Shown here piece by piece: positions 43,489-49,738 of a DNA stretch of 49,738 nucleotides. The notes beneath the pieces were generated by a model. The model did no database searches. It saw nothing but the letters and a program-made list of their open reading frames with translations, and was not told where the DNA came from. Origin of the DNA: Verrucomicrobiota bacterium. Its GTDB lineage: Bacteria; Verrucomicrobiota; Verrucomicrobiia; Limisphaerales; JAFGQR01. Each line of letters begins with the position of its first letter. Position 1 is the stretch's first letter. The DNA is taken from assembly GCA_016935555.1 (NCBI GenBank), contig JAFGQR010000065.1:1-49738 (forward strand). Reading direction: 5' to 3'. Made by a program: the position numbers and the translations under genes.

Positions 43489-44856
43489 ATGAACACTCTT
43501 CATCCCCCAATCGCTTCGAATCGCGAAACCCGCCGTGCGTTTCTGAAGAAGACGGCCGCCGCCGCCGCCACTGCCGCCACCGCCGCCGGCTGGGCAAAAA
43601 CCCCCGTGTACGGCCAGAGCCAGGCGCCTTCGGCCGGGCGTGTGCTGGGTGCGAACGACCGCATTGTGGTGGGGTTTGTGGGGACGGGCAGCCAGGGGCA
43701 GGCGCATGTGCGCAGCGTGAAGAGCTACGGGGCATCCAGGAACATTGCGCTGGGCGCCGTGTGCGACGTCTACCAGAAGCGGCTGGACCAGGCGCGGGCG
43801 CTGGCGGGGTTGAGCGTCTCGGACACGTATCGGGACCACCGGGCGCTGCTCGAGCGGAAGGACATCGACGCGGTGGTGGTGGCCACGGTGGACAACTGGC
43901 ACGCGGACGTGGCGGTGGACGCGTTGGAAGCGGGCAAGCACGTGTATGGGGAGAAACCGCTGGCGCGCCACCTCGAGGAGGGGTTCCGCATTTACGACGC
44001 GGTGAAGCGGACGGGCAGGGTGTTTCAAATCGGGTCGCAATATTGTGCCGACCCGAAATACCACAAGGCGGCCGAATGGATCAACGCGGGCAAGGTTGGA
44101 CCCCTGGTATGGGCCCAGGGATCGTATTGCCGCAACAACCTCAAAAACAGCGAGTGGACCTACCCCGTCGACCCCGACGCCCACGAGGGGAATCTCGACT
44201 GGAACCGCTGGCTGGGACGCGCGCCGAAAATCCCGTTTGCGCCCGAGCGCTACTTCAGCTGGCACAAGTATTACGATTACAACTCGGGGATTCTGGGCAA
44301 CCTGCTGGCGCACACTTTCCTCCCCCTGCTGCTGGCCACCGGCCGCCCCGAGTTCCCCAGGCGCGTCTGCTGCACCGGCACCCGCCGGGTGTCGACCGAC
44401 CGGGAGATCACGGACACGACCCATCTGCTGGCCGAGATGCCCGGCGGACTGACCTTCTGCGTTGCCGGCAGCACCGTCAACGAGGTCGGTCTCCCGGAGA
44501 TCATCCGGGGCCGCAAGGCCACCCTCTATTTCGCCTTCTCCCAAAACAAAATCGAACTCAAGCCGGAACGCCCGTTTGCCGACGAGCTCGAGCCGGAAAC
44601 GTTCAGCGACCCCGCCCCCGTCGGCAACCTGGCGCGGCTCGAGCAGAACTTCTTTGACTGCATCCGCACCGGCGCCACGCCCGTCGGCAACATCGACCTG
44701 GCCATCCGCGCCCACACGATCCTCTGCCTCGCCGAGACGTCCGAACGCCTCGGCCTTATGCTCTACTTCGATCCCCAGAACCGCTCCCTCCGCACCGGCG
44801 ACGGCCGCGCGGTCAAGCCGATCGGTTACGACACCCGCGCCCCCCGCACCACCTGA
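43489..44856 (+). CDS. Tat-exported Gfo/Idh/MocA family oxidoreductase
   Basis: This 455-residue protein has a twin-arginine signal (RRAFLKK at 15-21, then an Ala-rich stretch) ending near GWAKTPVYGQ. The Rossmann domain contains VGFVGTGSQGQAH. The family EKP motif is in YGEKPLARH, with the catalytic Lys. The C-terminal beta-sheet domain includes the conserved ILGNLLAHTF region. The family oxidises or reduces sugars and polyols with NAD(P). Tat export suggests that it folds with its cofactor before reaching the periplasm. The ATG at 43489 places the twin Arg normally; there is no Shine-Dalgarno. Confidence 0.9.
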   Translation: MNTLHPPIASNRETRRAFLKKTAAAAATAATAAGWAKTPVYGQSQAPSAGRVLGANDRIVVGFVGTGSQGQAHVRSVKSYGASRNIALGAVCDVYQKRLDQARALAGLSVSDTYRDHRALLERKDIDAVVVATVDNWHADVAVDALEAGKHVYGEKPLARHLEEGFRIYDAVKRTGRVFQIGSQYCADPKYHKAAEWINAGKVGPLVWAQGSYCRNNLKNSEWTYPVDPDAHEGNLDWNRWLGRAPKIPFAPERYFSWHKYYDYNSGILGNLLAHTFLPLLLATGRPEFPRRVCCTGTRRVSTDREITDTTHLLAEMPGGLTFCVAGSTVNEVGLPEIIRGRKATLYFAFSQNKIELKPERPFADELEPETFSDPAPVGNLARLEQNFFDCIRTGATPVGNIDLAIRAHTILCLAETSERLGLMLYFDPQNRSLRTGDGRAVKPIGYDTRAPRTT

Positions 44857-44997
44857 GTGGTGCGGTCCGCCCGCGTCCCCAACGCCCCGCCGCCGGACAC
44901 GTGCGGCGCGTGCGGACCGCGCGCCCTTCCCCACCGGGTGCGGGCTGCATTTGCATGGAGCGCGCCCGCATGCCATAGTGGGCGCCATTAACTTGAC

Positions 44998-46584
44998 ATG
45001 ATGATCAATCGACGAAACTTTTTCGCGCGCTCGGCGCTGGCCGCAGGCGGGGTGATGGGGGCTGCCCGGCTGGGGGCCTCGGCGGAAGCGCTGAGCGCTG
45101 CGCCGGGACAGAAGCCGGGCCGCATCATCCACATGGTGGCCGACGGGATGAGCCACGGCACCCTGACCTGCGCGGATTACCTGTCGCATCATCTCCACCG
45201 GCGCGGTCTGGCGTGGATGGCGCTGATGCAACAGCCGCACGTGCATCAGGGGCTCATGAACATGCGGTCGCTCAACTCCATGGTGACCGACTCCGCCGCG
45301 GCGTCCTCGAGCTGGGCATCGGGTTCGCGGGTCAAGAACGGGGCGCTCAACCAGCTGCCCGACGGCCGGAAACTGACCACGCTCTACGAGCTGTTTGGCC
45401 AGCAGGGCTGGAAACGCGGGCTGGTCACCACCACCGAAATCACCCACGCCACCCCGGCGGGCTTCGCCGCTTGCGCCAGCAGCCGGGACGCCGCCGACCT
45501 GATCGCGGCGCAATACCTGGAACGGGGCGTCGACGTGCTGCTCGGCGGCGGCCACAAATTCTTCGATCCCAAGCGCCGCAAAGACCGGCGGGATCTGAAG
45601 GCGGAATTTGCGGCTGCGGGCTACCGGGTGATGCAGACGGCGGCCGAGCTGGCGGCGGCGCCGGTGGACCGGCGTTGGCTGGGCACGTTTGCCTTGAGCC
45701 ACCTGCCGTTCACCCTGGACCAGATGCAGGACCCCCAGCTGCAGAAGGCGGTGCCGACGCTGGCGGGCATGACCCAGCGCGCGCTGGCCTGGCTGGAGCG
45801 GCACGATCGCTTCATCCTCCAGGTGGAGGGCGGCCGGGTGGATCACGCGGCGCACAATTGCGACGCCGCGGCCGCCCTGCGCGACCTGATGGCGTTCGAC
45901 GACGCGGTGCAGGCGGTGCTCGCATTCCAGCGGACTCACCCCGACACGCTCGTCGTGATCACCACCGACCACGGCAACGGCAACATGGGCGTCAACGGCA
46001 GTGGATCGTCCTACGGCCAAAGCTCGACCATGTTCAGGAAAGTGGCCCGGGTGAAATACTCGCTGGCCGAAGTCATGCGCCGGCTCCGCCGCAAACCCCC
46101 TGAAATCGTCCTCGCCGAGGAGGACCAGCCCGAGGCCCCGGCGCCGCCCGCGGCCGGCAACAGCGATTCGGCCAGTAACGCGCCCAAGAATCACGTGCCC
46201 GGCGTGAAGGAGATCCAGGACATCGTCGGGGGCGCGACCGGCTACAAGGTCTCGGACCGGCGGGCGGGCTGGCTGCGGGCTTACCTTGAGAAGAAAGGCA
46301 CGTGCGTTTACGAGCTGATGAACTCCGGCGTGGTGCAGCTGGGCCAGCTGATGGGCAACTACGTTGCCGTGGGCTGGACCGGCAACGTCCATACCTCCGA
46401 CTACGTGCTCGTGACGGCGGTGGGTCCCGGCGCCGAGCGCTTTGCCGGGTTCATTCAGAACACCGATGTGTTCCGCCACTACACGCAGCTGGCCGGGATC
46501 GACTTCGAAAACCCGCGGCTGCCCCTGCTCGCCGAGAGCGGCCCGGCGGCTGGCGACGTGGAGCCCCTGGAGGAATACGCCTAG
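44998..46584 (+). CDS. Tat-exported alkaline phosphatase (PhoA family)
   Basis: This 528-residue periplasmic phosphomonoesterase has a twin-arginine signal, NRRNFFARSAL. Metal ligand Asp49 is in MVADGMSHG. The nucleophile Ser99 is in VTDSAAASSS. VEGGRVDHAAH and TTDHGNG provide the other metal ligands. A Pro/Ala-rich insert (about 380-398) precedes a C-terminal block with the last His (NVHTSDYVLV). It would supply phosphate from organic esters. It lies 141 bases after the Gfo/Idh gene in the same direction, with no clear terminator in between. The ATG at 44998 gives MMINRRN. Confidence 0.92.
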   Translation: MMINRRNFFARSALAAGGVMGAARLGASAEALSAAPGQKPGRIIHMVADGMSHGTLTCADYLSHHLHRRGLAWMALMQQPHVHQGLMNMRSLNSMVTDSAAASSSWASGSRVKNGALNQLPDGRKLTTLYELFGQQGWKRGLVTTTEITHATPAGFAACASSRDAADLIAAQYLERGVDVLLGGGHKFFDPKRRKDRRDLKAEFAAAGYRVMQTAAELAAAPVDRRWLGTFALSHLPFTLDQMQDPQLQKAVPTLAGMTQRALAWLERHDRFILQVEGGRVDHAAHNCDAAAALRDLMAFDDAVQAVLAFQRTHPDTLVVITTDHGNGNMGVNGSGSSYGQSSTMFRKVARVKYSLAEVMRRLRRKPPEIVLAEEDQPEAPAPPAAGNSDSASNAPKNHVPGVKEIQDIVGGATGYKVSDRRAGWLRAYLEKKGTCVYELMNSGVVQLGQLMGNYVAVGWTGNVHTSDYVLVTAVGPGAERFAGFIQNTDVFRHYTQLAGIDFENPRLPLLAESGPAAGDVEPLEEYA

Positions 46585-46736
46585 CAAGCCGCAGGCTGAC
46601 GGTTCGAGGCGTGGGTCGTCCCTATGCGGAGGGTGCGGGTTGAGGTGTGCACGCGCCGTCGTGGCGCGGGGTGATCGGCTGCCGGGGCGCTGACGGGGGC
46701 TTGCCGAGCCATGGTCCGCCCGCTATCGTCGTGCGC

Positions 46737-49478
46737 ATGCTGCATCGAATTGTTTTTGCCTCCCTCCTGTTGGCCGTCTCGCTGATGGCGGCGCCGGGCC
46801 GCCAGTCCACAAACAAGATTGCCATTCCCTGCCAGAGGTTCGTGCTGGACAACGGGCTGACCGTGCTGATCCACGAGGATTCAAAGGCGCCCATCGTGGC
46901 TGTGAACGTGTGGTATCACGTGGGGTCCAAGAACGAGAAACCCGGCAAGACCGGCTTCGCGCACCTGTTTGAGCATCTCATGTTCAACGGGAGCGAACAC
47001 TTCGACGACGACTTTTTCAAAGCCATGGAGCAGGTCGGCGCCACCAGCCTGAACGGCACCACCAGCGAGGACCGCACCAACTACTTCGAGGACGTTCCCC
47101 GCGACGCATTCGAGTTTGCGCTATGGATGGAGTCCGACCGGATGGGCCACCTGCTCGGGGCGGTCACCCAGGCCAAGCTCGACGAGCAGCGCGGGGTGGT
47201 GCTCAACGAGAAGCGCCAGGGAGAGAACCAGCCCTACGCGATCGCCTACGAACTGATCACGCACCACACCTGGCCGGCGGGCCACCCGTATTCGTGGCAG
47301 GTCATCGGCAGCACGGAAGACATCAACGCCGCCACGCTCGACGACGTCCACGAGTGGTTCAAGGCCTACTACGGCCCCGCCAACGCCGTGCTGACCATCG
47401 CCGGCGACGTCGACACCGAGGAGGCCCTCGCGCAGGTGCGCCGCTACTTCGGCCACATCCCCAGCGGGCCGCCGATCGCGAGGCACCAGGCCTGGATCGC
47501 CAAACGGACCGGCACCCACCGCATGCAGGCCCAGGACCGTGTGCCCCAGGCCCGCCTCTACAAGGTCTGGAACATCCCCCCCTACGGCACCCCCGCCGCC
47601 AACCACCTCAACCTCGTCAGCGATGTCCTCTCCAGCGGCAAATCGTCGCGCCTCTACAAACGGCTCGTCTACGACGACCAGATCGCCACCGACGTCCGCG
47701 CCGGGGTCGACCTCGGCGAAATCGCCGGCCAGTTCCTCATCGCCGCCACCGCCAAGCCCGGCATCCCCCTCGCCCGCGTCGAGCGCGCTCTCGACGAGGA
47801 ACTCGCCCGATTCCTGGACGACGGTCCGGCCGACGCCGAATTGCAGCGCGCCAAGGTCCAATACGAAGCCGCCTTCATCCGCGGCATCGAACAGGTCGGC
47901 GGCTTCAGCGGCAAGGCCAACATCCTCGCCCACAACCTCGTGTTCACCGGCAACCCCCACTATTACCAGACCGCCCTGCGCGAAACCCGCGAGGTGTCCG
48001 CCGCCCAGTTGCTGGCCACCGCCAAAGCATGGCTCTCCGACGGCCAGTTCATCCTCGAAATCCACCCCTTCCCCGAATTCAAAACCGCCGCGTCCCACGT
48101 CGACCGAAGCGTGCTGCCCGTGCCCGACCTGAAGCCCGGCGCCCGGTTCCCGGCATTCGAGCGGGCGACCCTGGCCAACGGCCTGCGGGTCGTGTTCGCC
48201 GAGCGCCGCGCGGTGCCCACCGTGCAGTTCAGTCTGCTGCTCGATGCCGGGTTCGCCGCCGACTCGTTCGCCTCGCCCGGCACCGCACGCCTGGCGATGG
48301 ACATGCTCGACGAAGGCACCTCCCAACGAACCGCCCTGGAGATCAGTGACCAGCTCGACGCCATCGGCGCCTACCTCGGCGCCGGATGCGACCTCGACAC
48401 CGCCGTTGTCTCCCTCAACACCCTCACCGCCTACCTCGATCCCGCCCTCGAAATCTACGCCGACGTCATCCTCCACCCGGCCTTTCCCGACAGCGATTTC
48501 CGGCGTCTGCAGAAGCAGCGCCTTGCCGCCATCGCCCGCGAGAAGGCCGAACCCAACACCATGGCGCTGCGCGTCATGCCCCAGCTCCTCTTCGGCAAAG
48601 ACCACGCCTACGGCCACCCCTTCACCGGCAGCGGCACCGAAGCCAGCGTCCGGCAACTCACCCCCGCCGACATGCGGCAATTCCACGATGCCTGGTTCAA
48701 ACCCAACCACGCCACCCTCGTCATCGTCGGCGACACGACCCTGGCCGGGCTGACCCCAAAACTCGAACGCCTCTTTCAAGACTGGAAGCCCGGCGATGTG
48801 CCCTCGAAAAACCTCGCCCGGGTCGCTCCGCCCCCCAAGCCGCGCCTCCATCTGATCGATCGCCCCGGCGCGCCGCAGTCGGTCGTCTTCGCCGGCTTGG
48901 TCGCCGTGCCGAAAGCCAATCCCGACGAGATCGCCATCGAAACGATGAACTTCATCCTCGGCGGCACGTTCACCAGCCGCATCAACATGAACCTGCGCGA
49001 GGACAAACACTGGAGCTACGGCGTCCGCAGCCTCCTGGCCGACGCCCGCGGCCAGCGCCCCTTCCTCTGTGTCGCCCCCGTCCAGGGCGACAAAACCAAG
49101 GAGGCGCTCCAGGAACTCGACGGCGAATTCCGCGCCATCGCCGGCGACAAGCCGCCCACGGCGGGTGAATTGAAAAAGGCTGTCACCGACAAAACCCTTC
49201 GTCTGGCTGGCGCCTGGGAGACCGCCGGTGCGGTCGCGGGCAGCCTGGCCCAGATCGTCCGGTTCGATCTGCCGGACGACTATTTCCAGACCTACGCCGG
49301 CAGGATCGGCGCCCTCACCCAAGCCGACCTCGCCCGGGCCGCCCGAACCGTCGTGCAACCCGACCGTCTCACCTGGGTGGTGGTCGGCGATCGCGCCAAG
49401 ATCGAGTCCAGCCTCCGCGAGTTGAACTGGGGCGAGGTGCGTCTGCTGGACGCCGACGGCAACCCGGCAGGCAAGTGA
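46737..49478 (+). CDS. M16 family zinc metallopeptidase (double domain)
   Basis: This 913-residue peptidase has an N-terminal signal peptide (MLHRIVFASLLLAVSLMAA). Two M16 repeats follow. The first has the inverted zinc motif HLFEH (His76, Glu79, His80) with a downstream Glu in EQRGVVLNEKRQGE. The second half (about 480-900) lacks the zinc motif, as usual for pitrilysin-like fused pairs, but keeps the GGTFTSRINMNLREDKHWSYGV block. It is probably periplasmic and degrades peptides. The ATG at 46737 places the signal peptide at the start. It lies 152 bases after the phosphatase gene. Confidence 0.93.
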   Translation: MLHRIVFASLLLAVSLMAAPGRQSTNKIAIPCQRFVLDNGLTVLIHEDSKAPIVAVNVWYHVGSKNEKPGKTGFAHLFEHLMFNGSEHFDDDFFKAMEQVGATSLNGTTSEDRTNYFEDVPRDAFEFALWMESDRMGHLLGAVTQAKLDEQRGVVLNEKRQGENQPYAIAYELITHHTWPAGHPYSWQVIGSTEDINAATLDDVHEWFKAYYGPANAVLTIAGDVDTEEALAQVRRYFGHIPSGPPIARHQAWIAKRTGTHRMQAQDRVPQARLYKVWNIPPYGTPAANHLNLVSDVLSSGKSSRLYKRLVYDDQIATDVRAGVDLGEIAGQFLIAATAKPGIPLARVERALDEELARFLDDGPADAELQRAKVQYEAAFIRGIEQVGGFSGKANILAHNLVFTGNPHYYQTALRETREVSAAQLLATAKAWLSDGQFILEIHPFPEFKTAASHVDRSVLPVPDLKPGARFPAFERATLANGLRVVFAERRAVPTVQFSLLLDAGFAADSFASPGTARLAMDMLDEGTSQRTALEISDQLDAIGAYLGAGCDLDTAVVSLNTLTAYLDPALEIYADVILHPAFPDSDFRRLQKQRLAAIAREKAEPNTMALRVMPQLLFGKDHAYGHPFTGSGTEASVRQLTPADMRQFHDAWFKPNHATLVIVGDTTLAGLTPKLERLFQDWKPGDVPSKNLARVAPPPKPRLHLIDRPGAPQSVVFAGLVAVPKANPDEIAIETMNFILGGTFTSRINMNLREDKHWSYGVRSLLADARGQRPFLCVAPVQGDKTKEALQELDGEFRAIAGDKPPTAGELKKAVTDKTLRLAGAWETAGAVAGSLAQIVRFDLPDDYFQTYAGRIGALTQADLARAARTVVQPDRLTWVVVGDRAKIESSLRELNWGEVRLLDADGNPAGK

Positions 49479-49738
49479 GTGCGGCGCCGCACACTCCCGC
49501 GGTTACGCACATGTGCGGGTGATTCGGGCTCTCTTGTCGAGAACTCTTGTCGACGCGGCCATGCGACAAGCGTTCACGACACGAGATCGCGACGCTACGC
49601 TGCGATCCGCGTGCCCGCCAGGTTGGAAGTTGAGCGTTGAGCGTCTTGCCCCGGTTCATGGGAAGGCGCGATCCCGCCCGATGGGCACCACGCCTCGCGC
49701 CCATGAACCCGGTAGGGCGAGACTCCGTCGAGCCCTGA
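49479..49738. other. non-coding tail with palindromes
   Basis: No gene is seen. The region has the palindrome CGCACATGTGCG (49506-49517). The direct repeat CTCTTGTCGA lies at 49531 and 49544; part of it pairs with CGACAAG at 49564. A 10-base inverted repeat, GGTTCATGGG/CCCATGAACC, spans 49653-49709. GTTGAGCGTTGAGCG and GGTAGGGCGAGACTCCGTCG resemble, from memory, dispersed intergenic repeats of Verrucomicrobiota. Confidence 0.5.

Noticed and set aside
43246..46587. Minus-strand open frame of about 1,100 codons opposite the Gfo/Idh and phosphatase genes
   Set aside because: It is an antisense shadow; the plus strand encodes two complete, motif-bearing Tat proteins.

Overview
The window is GC-rich, gene-dense bacterial chromosome. 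The organism is most likely a member of Verrucomicrobiota (Limisphaerales/Pedosphaerales-like). That is inferred from a BBP2-like outer-membrane porin, Tat-exported Gfo/Idh and alkaline phosphatase proteins, ThuA and GH78 proteins, and TTCGGATTT-type extragenic repeats. No 16S rRNA is present, so the assignment rests on gene content only. Most genes lack a recognisable Shine-Dalgarno sequence, many operon genes overlap by ATGA, and most genes lie on the minus strand.

Layout. 1-365: a tRNA-Tyr beside a decayed piece that resembles the N-terminus of a tyrosine recombinase. 640-11,000: housekeeping genes: ffh, an RluA-RlmI fusion, trpC, prfB with its programmed +1 frameshift, panB, a glycosyltransferase, def, a PfkB kinase and a YggU/DUF167 protein. 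11,022-17,874: a complete bidirectional NAD-linked [NiFe] hydrogenase, hoxEFUYH plus its protease hoxW, with a fucose-permease-like transporter overlapping hoxE. 17,997-30,362: a ten-gene membrane-bound group 4 [NiFe] hydrogenase. In transcription order it encodes an FdhF-like molybdopterin protein, sulfhydrogenase-type beta and gamma subunits, a maturation protease, two tandem antiporter-like subunits, a NuoCD-type large subunit, a NuoH-type membrane subunit, a polyferredoxin and a NuoB-type small subunit. 30,875-32,150: a porin with a strong ribosome binding site and a strong terminator. 32,394-37,556: a hypothetical protein, aroB, an aminotransferase, a DUF883 protein and rpoN. 37,759-42,898: secreted carbohydrate-active proteins (beta-helix with a CBM6-like domain, GH78-like rhamnosidase, ThuA-like). 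43,489-49,478: Tat-exported oxidoreductase, alkaline phosphatase and an M16 peptidase.

How the genes work together. The two hydrogenases lie side by side and would link NAD(H), H2, ferredoxin or another donor, and an ion gradient. The Hox enzyme exchanges electrons between NADH and H2. The membrane complex should couple H2 evolution or oxidation to ion translocation through its antiporter-like subunits. The most unusual element is its FdhF-like subunit. It keeps the fold and the N-terminal [4Fe-4S] motif, but all three residues that define formate dehydrogenase catalysis (Sec/Cys, His, Arg) are replaced, by Tyr134, Cys135 and Thr325. The complex therefore looks like a formate hydrogenlyase but probably does not use formate. 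The beta and gamma subunits suggest an NAD(P)H diaphorase input instead. This is the best candidate in the window for an undescribed system.
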